Below, piece by piece: positions 45,004 to 56,781 of a stretch of DNA of 64,000 nucleotides (positions are counted from its first letter, which is position 1; each line of letters starts with the position of its first letter). The stretch lies in assembly GCA_963930645.1 (NCBI GenBank), contig OZ005650.1, positions 67,942,018 through 68,006,017 of the forward strand, given 5' to 3'. The stretch is from Salticus scenicus. Lineage: Eukaryota > Arthropoda > Arachnida > Araneae > Salticidae. Made by a program: the position numbers and the translations under genes. The notes below the pieces were generated by a model. The model was not told the origin of the DNA. It made no database searches and saw nothing but the letters and a program-made list of their open reading frames with translations.

Positions 45004-45084
45004 TTTTTTTTTTTTTTTTTTTTTTAATCTTTATTTTTATTTTATTTTGCACACGCGCTTTTTATTTCCTAATTCAAAATTATG

Positions 45085-45089
<5 letters not shown>

Positions 45090-45128
<39 letters not shown>
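45090..45128. repeat. (TA)n microsatellite
   Basis: About 19 TA units. Confidence 0.9.
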
Positions 45129-45130
<2 letters not shown>

Positions 45131-45387
45131 AAGACTTTTTCGATAGTGTTTGTAAGTAGGAATTGGCTTAAAATTTTTTTCGTTTATATTACTTGTTGTT
45201 CATCCAGTTTCTCTCCATTCACAGTCTCTAATCGCTCTCGCTCTCGCTAAACTACTAATCTCTGCAGGAGACAAATTTCGGTTTTCTATATTACGCACAT
45301 TTTAATATTACACGTATATTTTTATTTTCTATTAAAAAAAAAAAAAAAAAAAAAAAAATTAGTTTTCAGTTTTTTACTTTTTTCTAG

Positions 45388-45451
45388 GATAAATATTTAC
45401 AAAAGTGTATTAGATTCAAATGTAGATATTGAGTTCAAAGCCACCCTTTAA
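45388..45451 (+). CDS. Weak candidate last exon
   Basis: The acceptor CAGTTTTTTACTTTTTTCTAG precedes G-ATA, and the frame INIYKSVLDSNVDIEFKATL ends at TAA 45449-45451. The peptide looks protein-like but is only 20 residues, and no partner exon is identified. A chance frame is quite possible. Confidence 0.2.
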
Positions 45452-45909
45452 TTGAACGACGACGTGGAAAACTCTCCTCAAATCCATTAGATGAATTTCT
45501 GGAACTGGAGATCGTATCGAAGATAAGCCCTGAAGTTAAATGACCCATGAAAAATAATACGGATATGTTTATAAAAGATATTATTCGGACCTCGGCTGCG
45601 ATCAGAAGTATGTAAACTGTATGTTAAAAAATGACTTCAGAATTATTTTGCATTGCTTAGGTCGTATTATAATGCTAAGACAAAATATCTTTTTAATATG
45701 ATTCTTTAAATGTGTATACGACCCGTCTGTGATTATTATATATGATTGGATGAGATGAAATTTCGATAAATATCTTAGTATAAATATTTAAAATTATTCT
45801 CATGGAAGGCAAAAGAAATATTGTTATTGTATAGTCAGAGTGAAATAATACTCAATATTCTAAGAATTGATTCTTCCAGATTATATGCATGTTACAAGTC
45901 ATTACAAAG

Positions 45910-46400
45910 TAATTTTTTTTTTTTTTTTTTTTTAATTATTAAATGGAAAGAAAGAAAGAAAGAAAAATACATTGTTGGAAGCGGAAAGAAACGTGCTTTT
46001 TCCGACTGTGCAGACATTTAAAAATATATATATATTCGTTATAGAGGGATGACAGTTTAAAAACGGCCGTGTTTTTTCGCCGACACTTCTTTTTCGGATG
46101 TGCTTTGAAAACAATTCTTTTAATGCCCGATTTTAATCGAGGTTCTATTGACGTTTTTAATTAATATCTCTGCAACTAATTAAAATTTTTATTTATTATT
46201 ATTTTTTCCACTACCACCTCCTGCGCACTTTTTTCCTATCTAGTATATGCCTATTTCTGTAATTCTGTAAACCTGTTTGCGAATGAATGCTATTGCATAG
46301 AGAATCCGCTGAATGCTATTGCATAGAGAGACAGCTGAACGCACAGAGAAAGACAGAGAGAGAGAGAAAGAGAAAGCTCTTTTATTATTATAGATTAAAG
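45910..46400. repeat. Simple-sequence stretch
   Basis: A T run at 45911-45932, (GAAA)n at 45944-45964, a short (TA)n at 46026-46034 and a GAGAGA tract at 46345-46375. Frames here (45821-46114, 46240-46503) read through simple sequence. Confidence 0.6.
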
Positions 46401-46898
46401 GACAAATATAAAAACAATGTTTCACTTTTTTTATGGTGTGCTGATAAATAAATTGCAACGAAAATGCTTTGCTATGTGAGAGAAAGAATGGGTTAAACGT
46501 CAATAGCGCAGCTTTTGAAAACTAATTCAGATTTGCCAACCCTCCGAATTTTTGAATACCAATAATTTTTAATAAATATATTCTATTTAATAGAATATGA
46601 CTAAAATAACTTAATAGAAATAGTGGTATGAAAATATCAGGAGATTTTGCTGCTTTGCTAATTGTTAAGGTAATTATTATTACATTTTTTATTTAACCTC
46701 TGTTGACCATTTATCAAACAAACAAACAAACAAACAAAAAATGAATGTCAACATTTTCGCCGTTTTCCTTCATTGACTTGTATCGAAGTCATCTCTCAGT
46801 GCTAATGCAGCCTGCAGTTTCATTTTTCATTTCTTCTACTCGCTTATATTTGTTTCATAAGCAGTTAGGGTATGCATTGTTAAACCACTTATTAATAG

Positions 46899-47072
46899 CC
46901 AACCTGCCATGTGATTTTTCCATTCAAAAATAAATATCCTACAACCCCTGGCCGTTCGCCAGAAGTAGAGGTTCGTCGAATCCGTGAAGTCGATAACGAA
47001 CTACTATTACGGGATCATTCTGATGGGGCTCTAATCTACATCCTACCACTGCTTATATTAAAGTACAGATAA
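46899..47072 (+). CDS. Candidate coding segment of an unidentified gene
   Basis: After ATTAATAG a 58-codon frame is open to TAA 47070-47072. Its second half reads PGRSPEVEVRRIREVDNELL and RDHSDGALIYILPL. Base composition here is close to balanced, unlike the surroundings, and the peptide is charged and regular. No start codon precedes it in frame, so it would be an internal or last exon. The acceptor is weak, but AA-GTACAG at 47063 could be a donor. Family not recognised. Confidence 0.25.
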   Translation, partial: PTCHVIFPFKNKYPTTPGRSPEVEVRRIREVDNELLLRDHSDGALIYILPLLILKYR

Positions 47073-47547
47073 ATTTCTTAAAGGTCATTTCGGAGAAATA
47101 TAAATATAGTTAGGCCTTCTGAGATGTAGCGAAAGAAGTTGTGTTCCATAAGATATTTAGGTAATCGACCCGTTAACTATATCCTTCCGGAATCACCTAT
47201 TAAAGTATCTATGATATTTAAGTCACAAGTGGCTAATTGTTAGTAATAAAGTGGTAGATTGTTGAACGCAATTGTAATTAAAGATGTCGACTGAAGAACC
47301 TGTGCGGTGTTTCTAATGTTCTGTCTCAATAGGTGTAATTACCCGTTATTTGCGAAAATATAACCAGAATTATGTTAGTGCATACTTAACACATTGAATT
47401 GATAATATAAGAATGAGATTATCATTGTTCCTTTATAAATATTTAAAAATATTTTATTTATTAAAAAAAAAAGTCCTTAATATTCCATATCATTTGATGA
47501 TGGTTTCTGTAAACACAACTTTATCTTTGTTTTTATTTTCTTCTGTA
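47073..47547. other. Mixed-composition region, nothing recognised
   Basis: 47090-47340 is less AT-rich than most of the window, as the candidate segment before it is. No frame longer than about 15 codons looked convincing. Confidence 0.4.
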
Positions 47548-48172
47548 CTCAATAAAAGAAAGTATTGGATTCCTAAGAATTTTTGACTTCCGGTTTTTCA
47601 ATGGATTTATCTGTTTTCAGTGATCATGAACACGAATGGATCGTATTTAGAAAATGTGTGTGCGACAAAAACTTTGTAACATGTAGCTCAAGAACTAACG
47701 CTCAGAATTTCATGCAAATTTATTTGTTGTTACACCTTGACATAAGTTAATGCCTATCAACTTTTGGGGAATATCACCCAACAGAAACGTTGCTACCACG
47801 TCTTTTCATAATTTTTACTGAGGCAGTGAAGGATAAATTTCGTATAAAGCAATGAAAATTATTTTTAACGAATTATTATCAATCCTGATACAGTTATTAA
47901 GAATTATTTATAATAGTTAATGTCAGCTAGGAAATATTTTAATATATGTAGGAGCATCGCTTATCCCCTGGGAAGAAATTAAATAAATAAATAAAAATAA
48001 TGCGTTTGTCGTCATTAGAGCTTAAAATTGACTTTATTTGGTCATTTAGTGTTAGGTAAAAGTCGTCTGCATTCATCATAGGAAATAATTTTATAAATAA
48101 TATGTACTGCGTGAATTTGTATAGGAAAGTACAGAAGAAATGTTTTTCCAATGCTTAGTTCGATAAGCCGCG
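47548..48172 (+). mobile_element. Family C short element, plus orientation
   Basis: AATAAAAGAAAGTATTGGATTC at the start, then GACTTCCGGTTTTTCAATGG, AATGTGTGTGCGACAAAAAC, CTATCAACTTTTGGGGAAT, and GGAGCATCGCTTATCCCCTG. It ends GAATTTGTATAGGAAAGTAC, then AGAAGAAATG. The 3' hairpin is decayed. Confidence 0.7.
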
Positions 48173-48249
48173 AAACTTTGGGAACCCCAAATTATAATTT
48201 TTTGCCAAATTTGGTGGAAAATTCTTCGCCAAATTTGTCACTAGGTTTA

Positions 48250-49572
48250 TAGCTAGTGCCGACCATACTGGAAGTGAATGAACTAACTGCCCCTTTATTT
48301 CCAGTTCGACTATAAATCTACTTTCACTACATCAGCCCAACTGAGGCATTAAAAAAAAAAAAAAAAAAAAAAAATCATCCATTGCATCATTATATCATCT
48401 TTCTGAAGGTACCTTTTTAATTTTTTTCCCCTCCCCGTTTTCAACAAGTTTTACTGGAACTGAAGGACTGCTCCTTTATTTCCAATGACTTCTACTTTCA
48501 CTACTCCAGCCAATTGAGGCGGAAAAAATATTTCATCCATTGCAACATTATAATGCCTTTCTAAAGGTACATTTCCAGCCCCCCCCCCCCCGTTTTCAAC
48601 AAGTTTTATTGGAAATGAATAAACAGCCCCGTTTTTTTTTTTTTTTTTTTTAATTAGACTGTAAATCTACTTCACTGCATCTGCCCAATTGAGGTAGTAA
48701 GATGTTGCAACATTAGAGGTGCATTTTCGGTTATTTTTTCGTTTTCAGCAAGTTTTATTGGAAGAGAATGAATTGCTCCTTTATTTACAATTTGACTGTA
48801 AATCTGCTTTCTTGCATGATCCCAATTGAGGCAGAAAAAAATATTCAATTCGTTGCAACATTAGAGGTGAATTTTAAGTTGTTCTTTAGTATTTTCAACA
48901 AGTTTTACTGGATGAACTGCCCCTTTACTTCCAATTTGACTGTAAATGTACTTTCGCTGCATCAGCCCAACTGAGGTAGAAAAAAAAAATAAATAATGCA
49001 TTGTTACATTAGAATTAGTAGTTTTCAGCGAGTTTTACTAGAAGCGAATGAAACTGCCCCTTATTTCCAATTTCATTGTAAATCTACTTTCACTGTAATC
49101 CGTTGCAATATTAGAGGTTCATTTTCAGTTGTTTTTTGCATTTTAACAAGTTTTCCTGAATGAACTGCGCCTTTACTTCCAATTTGACTCTAAATCTACT
49201 TTCACTGCTCAGCCCAGTTAAGGTAGGGAAAAAAAAATTAATCCATTGCGATATTAGAGGTGTATTTTCAGTGTTGCTTTTTGCATTTTCAACAAGTTTT
49301 ACTTAAAGTGAATGAACTGCTCCTTTATTTCCAATTTCACTGTAAATCTACTTTCACTGCATCATCCCAACTGAGGTAGAAAAAATATTTAATCCGTTGC
49401 AACATTAGAGGTGTACTTTCTTTCAGTTGTTGTTTACGTTTTTAACAAGTTTTACTGGCAGTGAATTAACTACCCCTTTATTTCTATTTTCACTGTAAAT
49501 CTACTTTCACTGCAACAACACAATTGTAGAGGAAAAAAATAATAAATAAAATAATAATAATCTGTTGCAACA
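48250..49572 (+). repeat. Tandem array, ~115-165 bp unit, 9 copies
   Basis: Units carry CAACAAGTTTTACTGGAAG, GAATGAACTGCCCCTTTATT, CCAATTTGACTGTAAATCTA, CTTTCACTGCATCAGCCCAA, CTGAGGTAG and CCGTTGCAACATTAGAGG. Starts are near 48268, 48448, 48600, 48750, 48900, 49030, 49148, 49295 and 49445. Unit lengths vary because the A-rich and AGAGGTG-rich links differ. Plus-strand frames inside are repeat shadows. Confidence 0.9.
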
Positions 49573-49722
49573 ATGGGCTCTACCCACCGTCGTCTGCTCA
49601 ATCACGTGATAGAGGAAAACGAATAATCGAATTCTGAGAATCGAATTCAATTAAATATTGTTCTTAAGAACAAAAATGTTAATATTTAATATAAAATAAA
49701 ATAAAAGTAATATTATGCATTT

Positions 49723-50031
49723 CAGGGGTGCTGAAAATGTTCAAACCGCGGAAAATTCCCCCAAACACAGTATAAATTTCCCTCAATGATGCAAAAATCT
49801 ACTTTGCTATACAAAGTCATTTCTTCTATGTAATAAATCTTTAAGAGAATAAGTATACAGTGTAACATATAAATATCGCTGTTAGTGTATATTATAAGCA
49901 CGTCAAAGTAGCAAATTGTTATTTTTGATTTACATTTTTATTTTCTCTTTAAAAAATATTCAAAATGTCCCCAGTCAGTTTAAATTTCCCCCGAACCTCG
50001 TTCGGGCGTTCGGACATATTCTGCACCCCTG
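49723..50031. mobile_element. hAT miniature, CAGGGGTGCAG family, copy b
   Basis: CAGGGGTGCTGAAAATGTTC to ATTCTGCACCCCTG, flanked by exact ATGCATTT at 49715-49722 and 50032-50039. Length 309 bp, close in sequence to copy a. Confidence 0.9.
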
Positions 50032-50619
50032 ATGCATTTATAAACAGTAGAATAGTTGTATTTGTAAATTTAATAATTTTTAAAAAACATTTTATGTGTT
50101 TATTTATTTTTACCTATAAGAATCGATTTTTGTATATTGTAGTGTAACTGTAACATTAACGGATCTAGCAATAAATAATAGCTTCTTGTGGAATGTTTAC
50201 GGATTATAAATTGAATTTTTAAAATGTTTTCATTTAATTTAATTGCATAAAGGTGTTACAACAAGTTAATTAACTTAGTTACTGGTCTAAATGGATTTAA
50301 GCAGTACGATATTGTACTGTCACTGATTTAAGTACCAAAAATCAGAGTATTTAAACATGTCTTCATGAACATCAATAACAGGTATAAACTAAATGATGAT
50401 TGTAAATGTATACAGCAAACAAAAGATGATGAATAATGATATAAAATGGATTAAAAATGATGATGTGTAAAAAATAACACAGATTAAATACGATTGATCA
50501 AAAATAAGAATAGAAAATATGTTATTTTAGCAATCGCTCTAGAAAAACAAGACTTCGTCTGCTATTTGTTTTTCCTGTATCATGTGACCTCTGACGTCAG
50601 GTGGGAAGAGTCCATAGAG

Positions 50620-50990
50620 GCGTATTTTCAGTTTTTTTTTTTTTTTTTTTTTTTGCGCGTTTTTAAGAAATTTTATTGGAAGTGAATGAAGTGTCCCTTT
50701 ATTTCCAATTTGACTTTAAATCTGCTTTCACTGCAACAACACAATTGATGTAAAATAATAATACTAATAATAAATAACCCGTTGCAACGTTAGAGGTGCA
50801 TTTTCAGTTATTTTTTGCTTTTACAACAAGCTTTATTGGAAGTGAATGAACTGCCCCTTTATTTTCAATTGGACTGTAAATCTACTTTCACTGCGTTAGC
50901 CCATTTGAGGCAGGAAAAAAATTTAATCCATTGCAACAGTATAATGTTTCTAGAGGTGCATTTTCAGTTGTCTTTTGTTTTTTCAGCATT
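50620..50990 (+). repeat. Continuation of the tandem array, 2 copies
   Basis: ATTGGAAGTGAATGAAGTG and the same CCAATTTGACTTTAAATCTG / CTTTCACTGC blocks resume at about 50665 and 50830. About 600 bp without array units, beyond the hAT copy, separate them from the main array. Confidence 0.85.
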
Positions 50991-51236
50991 TTCCAGTAAT
51001 GTTAAAAAATATTTATAACGTAGTGTTTATAATGATACTTTTTGTAAATGTTTTGTAGAATTTTAAAAATATTTATGGAAAGGAAAACGCGAAAAAACAG
51101 ATGAACTGTAGTTGTAAACACTTTTAAACTTTGTAAAGAATTAAGAATGTTTCTTAAGATATCTTTTTAATGAATGAAAGACAAAATATATTGACTAATT
51201 GAGTTATTTTTCTTGAAGTATTGTGTACTCATAAAA

Positions 51237-51546
51237 CTAATATGTTGTGGCGATCACAAAACTTTCTTCTATATTCTCTTATAAAAATTCACGCTGAATA
51301 AATAATTTATTACAATAATTTTCCATGATGAAATGAGAGTATATTCATCTCACAGAAGTACAGAATTAATTATTGAAAGGAAATCAATTTTGTGCCTTTT
51401 AGACGACATTTGAGGATTAAAAATTAAAACAGAAAGAAAGAAAAGAACCAATAACTTAACTTTAAATTATCTCAGATGTATGGTTCCATTCATTTTTAAT
51501 GTATTGACGAATTCTTTTGAAAAATACTCATACAGCGATTCTTCTA

Positions 51547-51588
<42 letters not shown>

Positions 51589-51998
51589 CGTTCATTGCTA
51601 ATATTATGAATAATTCTTTTAAATTTCACAATGATTCAGTAAAAATAATTATCATGCGCACATTTATACAAAATTGTATCGTGTACTGTCATATATTACA
51701 AATTACGAAAACACGAATTGGAAACGCCACTTGTTGCCGATTTTCGCCAAAAAGTTGATAGGCACTAATTTATGCCAACGTGCACATATAAGTACACATA
51801 TAAATGTATATGAAATTCTATGCAGTAGTTCTTGAGTTAGTGCAGCTACAAATATTTTATCACATATAGGTAGACATTTTCTGAAAAGGGTCAAACTGCA
51901 TCGCTCAAAATGTGTAAATTCATCGAAAAACGAAAGTAGATTTTTTTTTTTTTTTCTTTACAAATCCAGTACTTACTTCTGTTGAATATAAGAAAAAA
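51237..51998 (-). mobile_element. Family C short element, full-length copy
   Basis: It opens TATGTTGTGGCGATCACAAA (3' hairpin TTGTG-GCGAT-CACAA), then ACTTTCTTCTATATTC. The middle has CGCCACTTGTTGCCGATTTT and GTTGATAGGCACTAATTTAT. The 5' hairpin region CTTACTTCTGTTGAATATAA is at 51973. Confidence 0.8.
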
Positions 51999-52056
51999 AT
52001 ATATATATTAATTAATTCAAAATTTACAATTTATGCAGTAATTTTGACACGTCTAT

Positions 52057-53294
52057 CAGTGGCGAATCCAGAACTTGACTTTTTTTTTTTTTTTTTTTTT
52101 GGGGGGGGGGGGGGGTGCTAAGATTTTTCAAAGTGTTATTCTAGACCAGGGCGCGAAATTTCTGCTCGCCAGCTCGCCATTGGCGAGTGGAATTTTTACT
52201 GTGGCGAGTAAAAATTTGGTCTTGTTACAGATTCTTACTAGAATTCTTACACGATACAATGACAGAAAACATTCTTTTTATAGATTTAAATACATCAAAA
52301 TCTTGCCATCTTATAACCTCATATTTAACCTCTCCTTTTTAGATTCTCGGAGAGCCTAGTCTGTGTGTGCGCTGCCCGAGATCGCCCAGCATGGGAAAGA
52401 AAAAATGCTTAGTGCATGCATAAAAGTTTTGTTTTCTTCGGCAGTTTCGCTTCTCCCACGGTTATTTCTCCAAGCAGAGTGAGAATAGTTGAGCAGAGAG
52501 CCTCTTTGCCCATCGCTCACTATTCGAGAGAAATGATATGCGAAAGTTTGCATATGCGATAATGTCACATGAGAATGAGCCCGAGCGCCTTTTAAGGTAC
52601 TGCCTATGTTTATTTTGTTGAATAATTATCAAAAAACAGTTCATATATTTTCCAGTTTTTTTACTGAAGCGCCAGTGGTTTGCGCTAGTAATGATTTGTA
52701 AGCAACGATGTTATTGAAAAAGCTATTCCAAAATAGCTATTGCAAATGACAACAATGAACTATTGATATACATCGGCATTCTGTCTGATTACAAAAATAA
52801 AATGGACGAAAAAGATATTTCTAATATAAAAAGATAAATATATAAATAAGGAATCTTAATTTTTCATAATAAAAAGATTTTCACAAGATATTCTTTGACA
52901 AAGAATTTTTTTTATCTTCTTTTTTTCATTAATGACTCTCTGCATTTATGGTATTAGATATTTTAATCTTTTTCAAATCTCAAATACAATACATTATAAT
53001 GATTTTTAATTATAGATTATTATGAAACATGATAATATACGACACATTTTTAATGTATATAATTTTAGACATATATCTATAAGCCTTTCATATTTTTTCA
53101 TTTCATATTATAAATAGTAAGCGAAAAAGAAGAAAAAAAAAAACACCCTATTTTGTGGCGAGTAAAACTATTTTTTCGGCGAGTGTAATCCGAGTTGAAA
53201 TTTCGGGCCCTGTTCTAGACCAATAAAAAATTTACAATTGCAATATTCAATTGTGAATGTCAGTGTCCCCCCCCCCCCCTTAAATCCGCCACTG
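52057..53294. mobile_element. hAT miniature with CAGTGGCGGATT ends (outer)
   Basis: CAGTGGCGAATCCAGAAC to TTAAATCCGCCACTG, flanked by exact ACGTCTAT at 52049-52056 and 53295-53302. Without the nested element it is about 170 bp, with a T/G run on one side and a C run on the other. Confidence 0.9.
52147..53212. mobile_element. hAT element with CAGGGCSCGAAATTTC ends (nested)
   Basis: An exact duplication TTCTAGAC lies at 52139-52146 and 53213-53220. The ends are CAGGGCGCGAAATTTCTG and, inverted, CAGGGCCCGAAATTTCAA, with GGCGAGTAAAA subterminal motifs on both sides. Length 1,066 bp. The minus-strand frames at 52356-52644 were examined and show no transposase motif. Confidence 0.9.
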
Positions 53295-53302
53295 ACGTCT
53301 AT

Positions 53303-55084
53303 ATATATACTATTAATATACAATGTATGTCATGTGATAATTTAATTCACAATCCTTAAAAAACGGAGGAAGAAAATTTTTATAGATTTATCTATATTTA
53401 TCTGTAGTTGCTCTGAAGTATAGAACCTTTATTGCACTGGAGAAATTGATTGTTCTAAATTCATTTTTAAATTTACTTGGTTAATTTACAATTTTTTTTT
53501 AATTGCACATTTAATAATTAAAAAAATATGTTATTAATTTGTTGGAAATGTTTCATTTTAAGTATAAGTTTTTTGTTCTAAATAACTATAAGATCCATTA
53601 TTAATTACAAAAGGGGAAACAAACGGTATATTTTGTAATTTGAGTTTCTATAAATTTTCGAAAGTATATTCTTTTTATGTGTTAAAATTAAACTTTTTTC
53701 CTTTAATATCTCTAAGTATATGTAGCTAAATGACAATGAAAAAACAAAAATGAAGAAATCTGATAACAATTAACCTCCTCCCCCCCCCCCTTTTTTTTTT
53801 CTTTCTAATGCTTCCATTAAATTCAAGAAAATAAATCTGCGCATTTCCTTTATTATAATAATAATAATAAATAGACAGCCTAATATATTTCTTTGAACTT
53901 TTGATTACACATAATTTTAATCGAAAATAGAAAATGGGATATAAATTGCTTCCTTTTGCATTTATTCGTGTAATGTTGAATTGTTTTCAGAATTCCATTG
54001 TTTTAATAATAAATTGACGTCCTTAGTTTTTAAATGACCCTTTTAAAAAACTCTTGCCTCTCCCCTTTACACACACACACACATATAGATGTATAAGCGA
54101 AAGAAAAATAGAAAGGTGCGTTATTTTTTAAGGGTACTGTTTTCATTTTTTAAAAATATGATAAAAATTGTGAACTTAATGTATTTTATTGTTCATGTAA
54201 AAGTGTAATGTATTGGCGGGGAGGGGGGGGGGTTAAAGGTTTAGAAATATATTGGTGTAATGTAGTGTAAAACAATTAATGAATAAGATTAATATTGAAA
54301 TAAAATAGATATTTAATGTACGGGTCGTGTATATTAAAAATATTAAAACGCTCAATGAGGTGAGATAAGATTAGAAAAATAAATGAGAAAATGTAAAAAT
54401 GCGAAAAATAATAAATCCCAAATCACACTCCGTTTTATTTTCCACCCCTTGTTATTTTCCCAGTTTTTTAATGAATCGACTCGTATTGGCAGTTTGCCGA
54501 AATTCCAGACTATCCGCGAATAAATAATAGTTGAATTAATTTTGACATTTGTTCAATTTTGTTTGCAGCTGTTAAAATCAAAAGTATTGTGAAACATTTC
54601 TGGGACTGTTAAAATCAGTGCAACTAAAAATGTCCAGATAGTTATTATAAAAGTATGAAGCGAAGATATATAATACTTTTTAAAATAATATCATTGTACA
54701 GTTCCTCCAACATTATTTAAAAGCTTTTACAAATTTTTAAATTTATTTTTGAGTGCCAAATTTCGGGAATAATCAGTTACCTATCAGTTTTCATAAAGTG
54801 CTTTTAAAATATTGTATTAATGTTATTAAAAACTAGTGCATAACTAACAACTAGTTTAATAACTGGTGTATTGGTCACAAAACTGGGCTTTCATTTTGGA
54901 ATCAAGAAATATTTCCTTTATTACGGACTCTCAAATTCTATCGCAAGACAAAAATTCATGAAAAATACAAACTTTATTTATTTATTTATTTATTATTGTT
55001 GTTGTAACCGATTCTCTAATTAAGTTATAAAAAATTAAATATCTAGAGGAGGTCAGTTAGTACAAAAAAAAAAAGCATAGTAAA
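53303..55084. other. AT-rich region with no firm feature
   Basis: C-runs lie at 53778-53789 and a G-run at 54224-54231. A short (CA)n lies at 54071-54083. No exons or element ends were identified. Confidence 0.5.
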
Positions 55085-55846
55085 ACTAGAATGTTGAAAC
55101 CAGCACATGACTTTCTTCTATATTTTCCTATGCAAATTCACTTAGTAAAAATAATTTATTAAAATCATTATTTGATAAAATTATCTTCCATGATAATTCA
55201 ATACGATTTCCATATTGGAGAAGTAGTATAACACTAAATATCCAAAGTCCATTTTATTTCTCGATATTACATTTTTTTTTCTTTTGTTAACAATGGAAAA
55301 AAATCGATAACTTTATTTTAAATTATCGCAAATCGGTAGTTCAACCATTCATTTAGGTATTGGCGAGCTGTTTTGAAAGATACTCATCATGAAAATTTAC
55401 CCCCCTAGGGGAGGAGGCGATACACCTACATATACAATTTTTTTTTATAGTTCACTATTCCTATCATAAATAATTCTTGTAAATTTCATAATGATTATAA
55501 TTCTCTATGCACGTTTATACAGATTTTTGTCTTATACCACCATGTTAAAAATTTAGAAAAAGCGTTATGGCAACGCAATCTGTAAGACAAATTTTACCAA
55601 AAGTTGATAGGCACTAATTTATGTCAAGGTGCAACTACATACCAATCTGTATGAAATTCTGTGCAGTAGTTCCTGAGATACAGTTGCCACAAAGTTTTGT
55701 TACACACATACAGACAGACATTTAAAAATTGTCAAATCGTGTTCTGCAGCTCTCAAAACGTGTAAATCCATCAGAAACCCGAGGTCGAAAATTTTTACGA
55801 ATCCCATACTTTCTTCTATTGAATATAGAAGAAAGTAAAAATGGGA
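55085..55846 (-). mobile_element. Family C short element, full-length copy
   Basis: The 5' hairpin ACTTTCTTCTATTGAATATA then GAAGAAAGT is perfect at 55810-55838. ACTTTCTTCTATATTTTCC recurs inverted near the other end at 55110. CAGTTGCCACAAAG and CACACATACAGACAGAC mark the start of the body. Confidence 0.85.
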
Positions 55847-56031
55847 TATTTAAAATAATTTAGAATTCGCACGAAGAACTTTGAAGTTAGGCATTGTTTT
55901 GAATTATTCTTCCCATAAAAGAGGCCTTTCCATCTCTAAAATTACTTTTTTTTTTTTTTTTTTTTTAATCATTTAAAATACACTCTATATCATGAAAAAC
56001 GGCAGTTTTTCGAGTGACGCAAGTATAAACT

Positions 56032-56775
56032 TACTAGTGTGTTGTGGTCACCACATCATTATCCTATTCTATACTAATCTACTCAGCTACTCTGCTAAAA
56101 TACTTTATTAAAATTACTTTCCATGATGAATGCTGACGATTTCCATTCTAGTGAAGTAGTATAATAAAATATTCAAAGAAAGTCAATTTTATTCTATATA
56201 TAACCATCTTATTTTTATTTATTTATTTTGTGAAAAGAATTGATAAGTTTATTTTAAATTATCGCAGATTCATGGTTCAACCATTCATTTTATTGAAAGA
56301 TATCCGTGATGAAAATTTGCCCCCCTCAATGAGGAACTTCCTTCAGGGGGGAAGCAATGCTCCTTCATATACAAAAGTTTTTTTCCCTGTTGACTATTGT
56401 TATTATAGATGATTCCTTTAAATTTCATAATGAATATTAAAAAGTAATTCTCTTTATGTACAATTATACAAAATCTTGTACCGCCATGTTTAAAATTTAG
56501 AAAAAGTGGGATGGTAACACCACCAGTGGGACGATTTTCACTTAAAGTTGATAGGCACTATGTCAAGATGTAACTACGTATAAAATTTTATGAAATTCTG
56601 TGAAGTAGTTCCCGAGATACAGTTGCCACAAAATTTTGCCACACACACACACACCGACATACATTTTTTAAAAATGGTCAAATCGTGTTCTAGACCTCTC
56701 AAAACATGTAATTCCATCAAAAATCCGAGGTCAAAAATTTTTACAAATCCAATTATTTTCTTCTATTGAATATGG
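56032..56775 (-). mobile_element. Family C short element, full-length copy, directly before family A
   Basis: GTGTTGTGGTCACCACATC at 56038, ATTTTCCATGATGAATGC, the G-run with AAGCAATGCTCC, GGTAACACCACCAGTGGGAC, (AC)n at 56641-56652 and TTTTCTTCTATTGAATATGG at 56756. Only six A separate it from family A copy 3. The plus frame 56230-56412 is a repeat read. Confidence 0.85.
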
Positions 56776-56781
56776 AAAAAA

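Noticed and set aside
48250..49572. Regular repeats suggesting a CRISPR-like array
   Set aside because: Units are over 100 bp, degenerate, without unique spacers, and the genome is eukaryotic.
52356..52644. Minus frames inside the nested hAT element
   Set aside because: No hAT transposase motif is visible and the two frames overlap each other. Kept as non-coding.
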